Below, piece by piece: positions 9,608-18,356 of a DNA stretch of 64,000 bases. The translations under genes and the position numbers were made by a program. This stretch comes from JADKAV01 sp963769435 (GTDB taxonomy: Bacteria; Actinomycetota; Actinomycetes; S36-B12; UBA10799), in contig CAVYLN010000001.1 of the NCBI GenBank assembly GCA_963769435.1, positions 248,001 through 312,000 on the forward strand, given 5' to 3'. How positions within the stretch are numbered: the first letter of the stretch is position 1; each line of letters opens with the position of its first letter. The notes beneath the pieces were generated by a model, which did no database searches, was not told the origin of the DNA, and saw nothing but the letters and a program-made list of their open reading frames with translations.

Positions 9608-10256
9608 GTGTCGTTGTCATCCCTGGCCGGTCCCCTGCAGGTGCGCCACCTGGGTCGGGTCCCGTTCCTGGAGGCCTGGGAGTTGCAGCGCGAGATCCAC
9701 AGCGCGGTCGCCGCCGGGGACATGCCCGACACGCTGCTGCTGCTGGAGCACGAATCCGTGTACACGGCCGGGCGACGCACGCAGCCAGAGGACCGGCCCA
9801 TCGACGGGACGCCGGTGATCGAGGTGGACCGTGGCGGAAGGATCACCTGGCACGGTCCCGGGCAACTCGTCGGTTACCCGATCCTGCATCTTCCCGAACC
9901 CATGGATGTCGTAGGCCACGTGCGCCGACTCGAGCAGATGCTCATCGACACGTGCACACATTTCGGCGTCGACGGTCAGCGCATCAGCGGTCGCAGCGGC
10001 GTGTGGGTGCACCACACCCCCGACCGCAAGATCGCGGCCATAGGGGTGCGAGTCGCCCGCGGTGTGACGATGCACGGTTTCGCCCTGAACGTCGACTGCG
10101 ACCTGTCGGCGTACGACCGCATCGTCCCGTGCGGGATCTCCGACGCCTCCGTCACTTCACTGTCCAACGAGACCGGACGGCCGACCGACATCACCACTGT
10201 CGCCGAGACGATCTCACTGCTCGCCCCACACCTGATCGCGGCCGACGCCGGCGTGA
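9608..10256 (+). CDS. lipB: Octanoyl-ACP:protein octanoyltransferase
   Basis: Transfers octanoyl from acyl carrier protein to lipoyl domains such as those of E2 and GcvH. The LipB part is 215 residues. It shows RGGRITWHGPGQLVGYPI, the catalytic lysine in DRKIAAIGVRV and the catalytic cysteine in IVPCGISDASV. As written, the frame does not stop but reads on into the following membrane protein. If one G of the CCGG at 10248-10251 is extra, lipB ends at TGA 10254-10256 overlapping the next GTG. Family length and the local error pattern favour that reading, so I give this end. GTG 9608 is chosen from the -10 spacing and the onset of similarity. Confidence 0.85.
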
Positions 10257-11150
10257 GGGCCTTCGGGATCGTCGCCGCGACCGGCGTGTGGGTGCTCTGC
10301 TGGCTCGTGGCTCCGGCGTCGTGGTGGCTCAACGAGCGGATTCTGGACGAGGCGGCCTTCGCGGCCTCCATGCAGGAGGTCCTGCAGATCGAACAGGTCG
10401 ACACCGAGATCACGAACCGGACCACCGCCCAGGTCTTGGACGATGCACGAGCGTTCGTGGACCGCACCGTTCCTCTTCTCTCCGGACAGGCCGACACCCT
10501 TCTGGATCGCGCCGAGCCGGCGGTCGCGGGTCTGGTCAACAAGGCCGTGAACTCCCAGCCGGGCGAACGGGCCATGCTCGGCCTCGCGACTCAGGCCCAC
10601 AACATCTTCCTGGCATGGCTGGATGAGGACGCGCTGGGCCGGCCCAGGTCTGCAGGCCGACCTCGACGAGGGGCGCGCCACGTTCGACGTGGACCTGCTG
10701 GTCGCAGGTCAGTCCGCGACACTCGGCCCGGTCACCATCCCCCTGGACGCCCTCGATCTGCCCGGACTGACGGTGCCCGTGCCCCTGCCGCCGGACTGGA
10801 TGCGGGTGCCCATCAATCTGCTGCGCTCGGCGCTGCTGCCCGCCGTGATCGGCATCGCCCTCACGGGGATCGCCCTCATCGCGCTCGACCGTGGCAGGGT
10901 ACGGGCGCTGGCGACGGCCTCGGCGATCACCGCCGCCGGATGTGCTGGGACGATCCTTCTGATCCGGACCTCCTGGACACTCAGCGGCGCGGACTCCGCC
11001 GACTGGACCATCACACGAGCGATCGGTGAACTCATGGTGCGGCCGTGGATCACCGCCTACGTGTGGGTGATCGTCGGCATGGTCGCTCTTGCCGCGCTGG
11101 GCTTCGTGGCCGACCGTCACCGTCTGGTCGGTCGGCGCCCCGGCGCGTAG
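10253..11150 (+). CDS. Integral membrane protein between lipB and lipA (one frame break)
   Basis: About 298 residues after removing one extra base near 10636-10645 (CCGG). An N-terminal hydrophobic segment (FGIVAATGVWVLCWLVAP) is followed by a long, probably extracytoplasmic region with a repeated polar heptad feel (residues about 35-150) and a C-terminal block of about three membrane spans (LLPAVIGIALTGIALIAL, ATASAITAAGCAGTILLI, AYVWVIVGMVALAALGF). The family is not recognised. GTG 10253 overlaps the restored lipB stop. The TAG stop at 11148-11150 forms the first three bases of the lipA -10. Wedged between the two lipoate genes it might be functionally unrelated, since all three appear separately promoted or coupled. 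Confidence 0.65.
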
Positions 11151-11153
11151 GCT
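11148..11153 (+). promoter_or_regulatory. -10 element of leaderless lipA, overlapping an upstream stop codon
   Basis: TAGGCT ends 6 nt before the lipA ATG at 11160. Its TAG is the stop codon of the membrane-protein gene. Confidence 0.5.
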
Positions 11154-11159
11154 GGCGAC

Positions 11160-12107
11160 ATGGCGACTCCCTCCCCCGACGGCCGACGGCTGCTGCGCTT
11201 GGAGGTCCGCAACGCCCAGACGCCGATCGAGCGCAAGCCTCCGTGGATCAAGACCCGCGCGGTGATGGGACCGCAGTACCACGAACTGCGCAGGACCGTC
11301 GCCGACGGCGGCCTGCACACCGTCTGCCAGGAGGCCGGCTGCCCGAACATCTACGAGTGCTGGGAGGACCGGGAGGCGACCTTCCTCATCGGTGGCGACC
11401 AGTGCACCCGGCGCTGCGATTTCTGTCAGATCGACACGGGCCGCCCGGAGCCGCTCGACCTCGAGGAACCGGCGAAGGTCGCCGCGACCGTGGCAAGGAT
11501 GGGCCTTCGCTACGCCACGGTGACGGGTGTGGCGCGCGACGACCTGGAGGACCAGGGCGTGTGGCTCTACGCCCAGACCGTGCGGGAGATCCATGCAACG
11601 GTCGCGGGGTGCGGCGTGGAGGTGCTGATCCCGGACTTCAACGGTGAGCCCTCGCTTCTGGCCGAGGTCTTCGCGTCGGCTCCGGAGGTCCTGGCCCACA
11701 ACGTGGAGACGGTGCCGCGACTGATGAAACGGATCCGGCCGGCCTTCCGCTACGAGCGCTCCTTGGACGTCCTGACACAAGCGCGAGACGCGGGTCTGGT
11801 GACCAAGTCCAACCTGATCCTGGGCATGGGAGAGACCATTGACGAGGTGCGCGCGACGATGGTCGACCTGCGGGATGCGGGATGCGATCTGCTGACCATC
11901 ACCCAGTACCTGCGGCCCAGCACCCGCCACCACCCGGTCGAGAGGTGGGTCGAACCCGGTGAGTTCGACGACCTCGCCCGGGACGCCGAGGAGATCGGAT
12001 TCCTCGGTGTCATGAGCGGGCCCCTGGTCCGGTCGAGCTACCGTGCCGGGCGGCTCTACCGACAGGCAACCGCCGCGCGCGTCGGGGCGGCGGCGAGCAC
12101 GACGTAG
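11160..12107 (+). CDS. lipA: Lipoyl synthase (radical SAM)
   Basis: Inserts two sulfurs into octanoyl groups on lipoyl domains, 315 residues, intact. The N-terminal auxiliary-cluster motif is CQEAGCPNIYEC and the radical-SAM motif is CTRRCDFC, both directly visible. RSSYRAG at the C-terminus supplies the conserved serine ligand of the auxiliary cluster. Together with lipB upstream it completes the de novo lipoylation pathway that serves E2 (6458-8136) and the glycine cleavage H protein. ATG 11160 is set by the -10 at 11148-11153. The TAG stop (12105-12107) again doubles as the start of the next gene's -10. Confidence 0.95.
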   Translation: MATPSPDGRRLLRLEVRNAQTPIERKPPWIKTRAVMGPQYHELRRTVADGGLHTVCQEAGCPNIYECWEDREATFLIGGDQCTRRCDFCQIDTGRPEPLDLEEPAKVAATVARMGLRYATVTGVARDDLEDQGVWLYAQTVREIHATVAGCGVEVLIPDFNGEPSLLAEVFASAPEVLAHNVETVPRLMKRIRPAFRYERSLDVLTQARDAGLVTKSNLILGMGETIDEVRATMVDLRDAGCDLLTITQYLRPSTRHHPVERWVEPGEFDDLARDAEEIGFLGVMSGPLVRSSYRAGRLYRQATAARVGAAASTT

Positions 12108-12110
12108 GCT
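12105..12110 (+). promoter_or_regulatory. -10 element of the DUF4191 gene, overlapping the lipA stop
   Basis: TAGGCT ends 6 nt before ATG 12117. TAG is the lipA stop codon. Confidence 0.5.
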
Positions 12111-12116
12111 TGCCCC

Positions 12117-12788
12117 ATGGCACGCAAGGACGGTAAACCCGGGCGTCTGGCTCAGATCCGCCAGACCTATCAGATGACCAAGGCTTCCGATCCCCGGATC
12201 GCATGGATTCTGCTGGGCTGGTTCGTCCTGCCCGTGGCCATCTCCGTGATCGTGAGTCTGCTGCTGAACAACTGGTGGCTGGTCCCGCTGGGCGTCACGA
12301 CGGGCCTGCTGGTCGCCTCCATCATCCTGGGACGCCGGGCCGAACGCGCTGCGTACAGCCAGATCGAGGGCCAGCCGGGTGCCGCCGCCGCCGTGCTGAA
12401 CACGCTGGGCAAGGGCTGGTTCGTGACGCCCGCCGTGGCCGTCACGAAGAACCAGGACATCGTCCACCGGGTGATCGGGCGGCCGGGGGTGATCCTCGTC
12501 GGTGAGGGCAGTGGTTCCCGGGTCACCCACGCGCTGCGCAGCGAGCGGCAGCGGGAGTCCCGCTTCGTGCCCGACGTGGAGTTCCACGAGATCGTCATGG
12601 GCCGTGACGAGGGTCAGGTCCCGATCGGCTCCATCGTGAAGACGGTGCGGAAGATGGACAAGACCCTGGCCCCCAGCCAGGTGACCGAGGTGCGTCGCCG
12701 TCTCGAGGCGCTGAGCAACTCCCCCCTTCCGATGCCCAAGGGCCCCATCCCGAAGTCCACGCGGGCCATGCGCCCGCCACGCAAGTAG
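12117..12788 (+). CDS. DUF4191 membrane protein
   Basis: A 223-residue actinobacterial protein that regularly follows lipA. A basic N-terminus (MARKDGKPGRLAQIRQTYQMTKASDP) leads to two transmembrane spans (about residues 28-50 and 54-72). A cytoplasmic domain with KGWFVTPAVAVTKNQDIVHRVIGRPGV follows, and the tail is Pro/Lys-rich. Function is unknown. It converges on the RDD gene with 55 bp between stops. That gap holds only short GC-rich dyads and no clear T-rich terminator. Confidence 0.88.
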   Translation: MARKDGKPGRLAQIRQTYQMTKASDPRIAWILLGWFVLPVAISVIVSLLLNNWWLVPLGVTTGLLVASIILGRRAERAAYSQIEGQPGAAAAVLNTLGKGWFVTPAVAVTKNQDIVHRVIGRPGVILVGEGSGSRVTHALRSERQRESRFVPDVEFHEIVMGRDEGQVPIGSIVKTVRKMDKTLAPSQVTEVRRRLEALSNSPLPMPKGPIPKSTRAMRPPRK

Positions 12789-12843
12789 CGCCGGGAGCAC
12801 GGGCCGCCCGCTTTCCCGGTGTGTCGAGGGGCTCCCGCGGGCC

Positions 12844-13335
12844 TCAGGGTGCGACCAGACGCCCCATCCGGACGGCCACAGAACCGGCTGCCTTGTCGTG
12901 CAGACCGCGCTGATCGCGGTCGAACACCAGGGGCGGGACGACCAGGCACAGCAACAGCGTCCGCAACGCGCTGCGCGCCGGGTCCAGTCGACCCTGCGCA
13001 AGGCTCACCACCCTGATACCGAGGATGCGTTGGCCGAAACTCGACCCCAGCAGCGCGGTCAGCAGGGAGACCTCCGCGAAGAAGATGATCAGCGGCAGGA
13101 ACGCAGGGGGTTGCCCGGAACTGATGAGGTTCGCCACAAGGACGCAGGCCAGCCAATCGATGCTGAGGGCGACGAAGCGGCGACCGAACCCGGCGACAGA
13201 GCCCGGCCCGGACTCCGGGAGGCCAAGTCGTTGACCCTTGTACCCGAAGTCGTACCCCTGGTCCTCCAGACTCGCCTTCGGACCGTCGAGCCATCCAGCC
13301 ACGTCCCGCCGGCTGAACTCCTTGTTGTCACCCAC
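12844..13335 (-). CDS. RDD family membrane protein
   Basis: 163 residues. A polar N-terminal extension (about 50 residues) precedes an RDD domain with an Arg in FGRRFVALSIDWL and aspartates in IDWL and VFDRDQRGLHDKAAG. There are about three membrane spans (WLACVLVANLISS, FLPLIIFFAEVSLLTALLG, LRTLLLCLVVPPLVF). RDD proteins are small membrane proteins, some implicated in ion transport; the role here is unknown. In related actinobacteria this gene usually neighbours glnA, but here 15 kb of polyamine genes intervene. GTG 13335 is supported by TACGGT 6 nt upstream. Confidence 0.85.
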   Translation of the reverse strand: MGDNKEFSRRDVAGWLDGPKASLEDQGYDFGYKGQRLGLPESGPGSVAGFGRRFVALSIDWLACVLVANLISSGQPPAFLPLIIFFAEVSLLTALLGSSFGQRILGIRVVSLAQGRLDPARSALRTLLLCLVVPPLVFDRDQRGLHDKAAGSVAVRMGRLVAP

Positions 13336-13341
13336 GACGTC

Positions 13342-13347
13342 ACCGTA
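13342..13347 (-). promoter_or_regulatory. -10 element, leaderless RDD gene
   Basis: TACGGT on the minus strand ends 6 nt before GTG 13335. Confidence 0.45.
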
Positions 13348-13495
13348 ACCCGAGATGTTGCCAAGGGCAGCACGTACTGGGCATCGGCGGACAATCGCCG
13401 CCTCGAGCGCAAGCGAAGCCGGACGATGTGACCCGACGACCCGCCTGATATCCCCAGCAACGCTGAATTAGTTGAGAAGAATCTGCTGAACAACG

Positions 13496-13524
13496 TTTTC
13501 CGCAGCCTATTCGGCATGTACTAT
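13496..13524 (+). promoter_or_regulatory. Possible promoter at the head of the polyamine island
   Basis: TACTAT (13519-13524) could be a -10. TTTTCC (13496-13501) is a weak -35 at 17-bp spacing. The stretch 13440-13530 is clearly more AT-rich than its surroundings. A leader of about 33 nt with AAGGAG would follow before the ATG at 13564. Confidence 0.3.
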
Positions 13525-13563
13525 CACGAAATGGTCCCAGGCACAGGACAAGGAGATCAGCCG

Positions 13564-15037
13564 ATGGTTGCAGGCCAATGGATCGCCGGTCACGCGGTGG
13601 CGGGTTCGGGGGAACCCCTGGACATCCTCAACCCGGCGACGGGCGAGGTCATCGAGACGGTCAACCTCGCTACCGCCGACGATGTCGGCTCTGCTGTGGC
13701 GGCCGCTTCTGCTGCCTTCCCCGGGTGGTCCACAGCCACCCCCGCGGAGCGCAGCACAGTCCTTCACGACCTCGCCGCCCGGATGGGATCGCGGGCCGAG
13801 GAGTACGCGCAGGTCGAATCCGCCCAGGCCGGCAAGCCGATCCGGCTCACTCGCGAGTTCGACGTGCCCGGCTCGATCGACAACGCGGTCTTCTTCGCTG
13901 GGGCCGCCCGGCACCTTCAGGGATCGGCGGCCGCCGAGTGGGACGGCACCCACACCTCCACGATCCGGCGGGAGGCGGTCGGCGTGGTGGGTTCCATCGC
14001 GCCGTGGAACTACCCGCTGCAGATGGCCATGTGGAAGATGCTCCCCGCGGTGGCGGCCGGGAACACCATCGTGCTCAAACCCAGTGAACTCACCCCGCTC
14101 ACCAGCCTGATGCTCGCCGAGGACGCGACCGCGGCGGGGATGCCCGACGGGGTCTTCAACGTGATCACGGGCACAGGCCCGGTCGCCGGAGAGGCGCTCA
14201 TCGGCCACCCGGACATCCGGATGATCTCGTTCACCGGCTCCACCCGCGTCGGACACCGCGTGGCCGAGGTCGCGACCGCCGGACTGAAGCGGTTGCATCT
14301 CGAACTGGGTGGCAAGGCGCCCTTCGTGGTGTTCGAGGACGCCGACCTGGATGCTGCTGTGCAGGGAGCGGTGGCCGCCAGCCTGATCAACACCGGGCAG
14401 GACTGCACCGCAGCCACCCGTGCCTACGTGCACCGCAACCTGTACGACCGATTCGTCGCCGAGGTGGCTGCGGTGATGAACAGGGTGGTCCTGGGCGACA
14501 CGTCCAAGGACAGCACCGACATCGGCCCGCTCATCAGCCCGGCCCAGCAGGAGAAGGTCGCGGCGATGGTGCAGCGGGCCGTGGCCGACGGAGCGACGGT
14601 CGCCTGTGGTGGCCTGCATCCCGGAGGGGGCCGGCGCCTTCTACGCCCCGACGCTGCTCACTCACGCGGCGCAGGATTCCGAGATCGTGCAAGAAGAGGT
14701 GTTCGGTCCGGTCCTGGTGGCTCTCCCCTTCGATGACGACGACGAGGCCATCCGCTTGGCCAACGACACCCCTTACGGCTTGGCGGCCTCCGCGTGGACC
14801 ACCGACGTGGTACGAGCCCACCGTGCCAGCCGCGAGATCCAGGCCGGGTGTGTCTGGATCAACGACCACATCCCGATCGTCTCCGAAATGCCGCACGGCG
14901 GATTCAAGCAGTCCGGGTTCGGCAAGGACATGAGCGCCTACTCGTTCGAGGAGTACACCCAGATCAAACATGTCTCGTTCGACATCACCGGAGACAGCCA
15001 CAAACCGTGGCATAGGACAATTTTCGCCGATCAGTAA
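13564..15037 (+). CDS. Aminobutyraldehyde-type aldehyde dehydrogenase (one frame break)
   Basis: NAD(P)-dependent aldehyde dehydrogenase, about 490 residues after removing one extra G near 14620-14624 (CCCGG). It has PWNYPLQMAMWK, the cofactor loop FTGSTRVG, the catalytic glutamate in LELGGKAPF, the catalytic cysteine in NTGQDCTA, and EEVFGPVL. NTGQDCTA and the overall order resemble gamma-aminobutyraldehyde dehydrogenases (YdcW/PatD), which oxidise 4-aminobutanal to GABA, matching the polyamine transporter that follows. AAGGAG lies 8 nt before ATG 13564. A 47-bp gap leads to the PotD gene, so it probably heads the same operon. Confidence 0.8.
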
Positions 15038-15084
15038 GTCAGAACCACTAGGGTAATGCCCATCGACCAGAGGGAGAACGACCA

Positions 15085-16278
15085 GTGAGCGCCAAGCACC
15101 CAGACCCCAAGATCGAATTCCTGCGTCAAGCCATGTCGCGCCGAGGGTTCCTCGGCGCCGTCGGCGCGACCGGTGCCGCAGCCGCCCTGGCCGCGTGTGG
15201 CACGGGTGGTTCGACCTCCGGTGACTCCGGCGGCGACAGCGGTGGAGGTGACAACAAGACCATCACCTGGGCCAACTGGACGCTGTACCTGGACTACGAC
15301 GAGGAATCGCGGACCTTCCCGACCCTCGTGGCCTTCGAGGAGGAGACCGGCTACACGGTCGAATACCGCGAGGACATCGACGACAACGTCACCTTCAACG
15401 GCAAGGTCGCACCGCAGTTGGCCAACGGCCAGAACATCGGCTACGACCTCGTGACGCCGACCGACTGGCTGGTGGCCGAGTGGATCTCGAAGGGCTTCGC
15501 CGCCGAGATCGACGCGGCGAACGTCCCGAACAAGACGAACATCCTGCCCACTCTCAACGACGTCGAGTTCGACCCCGGCCGCAAGTACTCCCTCACCTGG
15601 CAGTCAGGCTTCGGTGGCCTTGCCTGGAACAAGGAACGTATCCCCAACGGACTGAAGACCGTGGACGACCTCTGGGCGCCGGAACTGAAGGGCAAGGTCG
15701 TCGTGCTGTCGGAGATGCGCGACACCGTCGGCCTGATCATGATGAGCCAGGGGGTGGCCATCGACCAGCCGTTCACCGAGGAGCAGTTCAACGCCGCGCT
15801 CGCCGTGCTGGAGCAGCAGGTCGACTCCGGCCAGGTCAAGCAGGTCAAGGGCAACTCCTACAAGGAGGACCTGATCAACGAGCAGGCCTGGGCAGCGATC
15901 GGGTGGTCGGGCGACATCTTCCAGATCAACGCCGAAGAGGGCGACAAGTGGGACTTCGCGCTGCCCGAGACCGGTGGCACCCTCTGGTCGGACAACCTTC
16001 TGATCCCGAAGACCGCCACCAACAAGGCCGGCGCCGAGGCACTGATGGACTACTACTACCGCCCAGAGGTCGCCGCCGAGGTCGCCGCCTACGTGAACTA
16101 CGTATGCCCGGTGCAGGGGGCACAGGAGGAGATGCAGAAGATCGATCCGGAGCTGGCCAAGAGCGAGTGGATCTTCCCCACGGACGCGATCCTCAGCAAC
16201 TCCCAGGTATTCAGGCCCCTCACCCCCGAGGAACAGGCGGCCTACTCCGAAGCCTTCGGCCGAGTGATCCAGGGCTAG
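15085..16278 (+). CDS. potD: Polyamine ABC transporter, substrate-binding lipoprotein (copy 1)
   Basis: 397-residue periplasmic-type binding protein of the PotD/PotF family. A twin-arginine motif SRRGFLG (18-24) and lipobox LAAC with Cys38 indicate Tat export and lipid anchoring outside the membrane. A Gly/Ser linker precedes the mature domain beginning TITWANWTLYLDYDEE. Acidic and tryptophan residues typical of polyamine pockets are present (WQSGFGGLAWNKE, IGWSGDIF). It starts the core transporter operon, with PotA following by 3 bp. GTG 15085 has AGGGAG upstream. A close paralogue lies at 22213-23361. Spermidine, putrescine or another amine cannot be separated from sequence alone. Confidence 0.9.
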   Translation: MSAKHPDPKIEFLRQAMSRRGFLGAVGATGAAAALAACGTGGSTSGDSGGDSGGGDNKTITWANWTLYLDYDEESRTFPTLVAFEEETGYTVEYREDIDDNVTFNGKVAPQLANGQNIGYDLVTPTDWLVAEWISKGFAAEIDAANVPNKTNILPTLNDVEFDPGRKYSLTWQSGFGGLAWNKERIPNGLKTVDDLWAPELKGKVVVLSEMRDTVGLIMMSQGVAIDQPFTEEQFNAALAVLEQQVDSGQVKQVKGNSYKEDLINEQAWAAIGWSGDIFQINAEEGDKWDFALPETGGTLWSDNLLIPKTATNKAGAEALMDYYYRPEVAAEVAAYVNYVCPVQGAQEEMQKIDPELAKSEWIFPTDAILSNSQVFRPLTPEEQAAYSEAFGRVIQG

Positions 16279-16281
16279 GAC

Positions 16282-17439
16282 ATGGCCAAGCACGACATCA
16301 CACAGGCAGAGGGCGACCTGTACCTCGAGAACCTCACCAAGTCCTTCGGCGACTTCAAAGCGGTGAACGATCTGTCGCTGCAGGTGCCGCAGGGGTCGTT
16401 CTTCGCCCTGCTGGGCCCGTCCGGGTGCGGCAAGACGACCACGCTGCGCATGGTGGCCGGCCTCGAGGACCCGACAGCGGGCCACATCCGCATCGGGGAG
16501 TCGGACATCACCTACACCAAGCCCTACGCGCGGCCGGTGAACACCGTGTTCCAGAACTATGCGCTGTTCCCGCACATGGACATCTTCGAGAACGTCGCAT
16601 TCGGTTTGAAGCGACGTGGCGTCAAGGACACCCAGAAGCAGGTCGAGGACGCCCTCGAGCTGATCCAACTGTCGGCGGTGGCCAAGCGGAAGCCGACACA
16701 ACTGTCCGGTGGCCAGCAACAACGTGTCGCGCTGGCGCGGGCCATTGTGAACCGGCCGGCGGTGCTCCTGCTCGACGAACCACTCGGCGCGCTCGACCTG
16801 AAACTGCGCCGGCAGATGCAGCTGGAGCTCAAGCGGATCCAGACCGAGGTCGGGCTGACCTTCATCCATGTGACCCACGACCAGGAGGAGGCCATGACCA
16901 TGGCCGACACCGTGGCCGTGATGAACGAGGGTGTCATCGAGCAGATGGGCCCGCCGACCGAACTCTACGAGTCCCCCAAGACCGCCTTCGTGGCGAACTT
17001 CCTGGGTCAGTCGAACCTGTTCCCGGCCAAGGTCGTCGAACTCAGCGGCGAGGACCTGATCCTGGAGGACTCGGACGGCCGATTCGTCATGCCGAACTCG
17101 CGCGTGTCCGACCGGGTGACCACGACCGCGGGAACCGAGGTCCTCGTCGGGGTCCGCCCCGAGAAGATCTCGGTCCAGCGGCTTGCGGAAGCCGGGGAGC
17201 CACCCACCCACGGGAACTTCGTCGACGGCAACATCACGTCGATGAGCTTCATGGGTGTGAGTACGCAGTACGAGGTCAGGACGAAGGGCGGGGACATGAT
17301 CAACGTCTTCGCGCAGAACCTGGACGTGCACAACGTCCTGCCCTCCGGCACCGAGGTGCGCCTCTCCTGGCACCCGATCCACGGTTTCGTGCTGGGCGGC
17401 GGCGAGGACATCCACGCCGGTATGGAACAGGACAGCTGA
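16282..17439 (+). CDS. potA: Polyamine ABC transporter ATPase
   Basis: 385-residue ATP-binding subunit that powers import. Walker A GPSGCGKTT, Q-loop in TVFQNYALFPHM, signature LSGGQQQR, Walker B AVLLLDEPLGALD, switch His in VTHDQEEA. The C-terminal 120 residues are a TOBE regulatory domain (VGVRPEKISV, LSWHPIHGF). The stop TGA shares its final A with the ATG of the first permease, so translation is coupled. Order D-A-B-C is complete here. Confidence 0.95.
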   Translation: MAKHDITQAEGDLYLENLTKSFGDFKAVNDLSLQVPQGSFFALLGPSGCGKTTTLRMVAGLEDPTAGHIRIGESDITYTKPYARPVNTVFQNYALFPHMDIFENVAFGLKRRGVKDTQKQVEDALELIQLSAVAKRKPTQLSGGQQQRVALARAIVNRPAVLLLDEPLGALDLKLRRQMQLELKRIQTEVGLTFIHVTHDQEEAMTMADTVAVMNEGVIEQMGPPTELYESPKTAFVANFLGQSNLFPAKVVELSGEDLILEDSDGRFVMPNSRVSDRVTTTAGTEVLVGVRPEKISVQRLAEAGEPPTHGNFVDGNITSMSFMGVSTQYEVRTKGGDMINVFAQNLDVHNVLPSGTEVRLSWHPIHGFVLGGGEDIHAGMEQDS

Positions 17440-18356
17440 TGTCGGTCGCAGCGGCAATCGGCGACACGCTGAACGAAGAGCACAAGCCGGAGCCTCCGCA
17501 GCGCAAAGGACGATTCGTCCCCTACCTGCTGATGCTGCCCGGGCTTCTCTGGTTGGGAATCTTCTTCGTCGTCCCGATCGCCTCGCTGTTCCTGACCAGC
17601 CTGCAGACCCCGGTCCCTGGCGGACAGGTCGGGGAGTTCGAGCAGACCTTCAACTTCGCCAACTACATCGACACCCTCACCGACAGCACGTACTACGTAC
17701 CGCTGCTGCGCTCATTCCTCTACTCGGGGATCGCCACCCTGCTGGCTCTGGCGATCGGGTATCCGTTGGCCTACGCGATCGCCTTCAAGTCGGGCAAGAA
17801 CCGGAACCTGCTCCTGGTGATGGTGATCGCTCCGTTCTTCGTCTCCTTCATCCTGCGGACCATCGCCTGGCGGCAGATCCTGGCCGACGAGGGTCCGGTC
17901 GTCGCAATTCTGCGAACACTGGGCCTCGTGGGCGAGACCGCGGGTGTGTACCCCTCCGCCTTCGCGGTGATCATGGGTCTGACCTACAACTTCCTGCCCT
18001 TCATGACACTGCCGATCTACGCGAGTCTCGAGCGGGTGGACCCGCGCCTGATCGAGGCGGCCGGAGATCTGTACGCGCACCCGTTCACGGGCTTCCGCAA
18101 GGTCACCTTCCCGCTGTCGATGCCCGGCGTCGTGGCAGGCACCCTGCTGACCTTCATCCCGGCGGCCGGCGACTACGTCAACGCCGCACTGCTGGGCAGA
18201 CCCTCGAACACCATGATCGGTAACCGCATCGAATTCACATTCCTGAGCGTCAACGACTACCCGACGGCTGCTGTGCTGTCGTTCATCCTCATGGCATGCA
18301 TCCTGGCCATGGTGCTGGTGTACGTCCGCCGCGTCGGGACGGAGGACCTGGTATGA
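17439..18356 (+). CDS. potB: Polyamine ABC transporter permease 1
   Basis: 305 residues with six predicted membrane spans: an N-terminal span near residues 26-50, then the BPD_transp_1 domain. The EAA loop, which docks on PotA, is visible as EAAGDLYAHPFTGFRKVTFPL. A cytoplasmic N-terminus with KPEPPQRKGR precedes span 1. The gene overlaps potA (TGATG) and potC (ATGA). The open frame extends upstream through potA and potD in another frame, but ATG 17439 is set by coupling and family length. Confidence 0.93.
   Translation: MSVAAAIGDTLNEEHKPEPPQRKGRFVPYLLMLPGLLWLGIFFVVPIASLFLTSLQTPVPGGQVGEFEQTFNFANYIDTLTDSTYYVPLLRSFLYSGIATLLALAIGYPLAYAIAFKSGKNRNLLLVMVIAPFFVSFILRTIAWRQILADEGPVVAILRTLGLVGETAGVYPSAFAVIMGLTYNFLPFMTLPIYASLERVDPRLIEAAGDLYAHPFTGFRKVTFPLSMPGVVAGTLLTFIPAAGDYVNAALLGRPSNTMIGNRIEFTFLSVNDYPTAAVLSFILMACILAMVLVYVRRVGTEDLV

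Noticed and set aside
10536..13001. Very long minus-strand frame opposite lipA and the DUF4191 gene
   Set aside because: Arg/His/Gly-rich translation without domains; the opposite strand encodes lipA and DUF4191.
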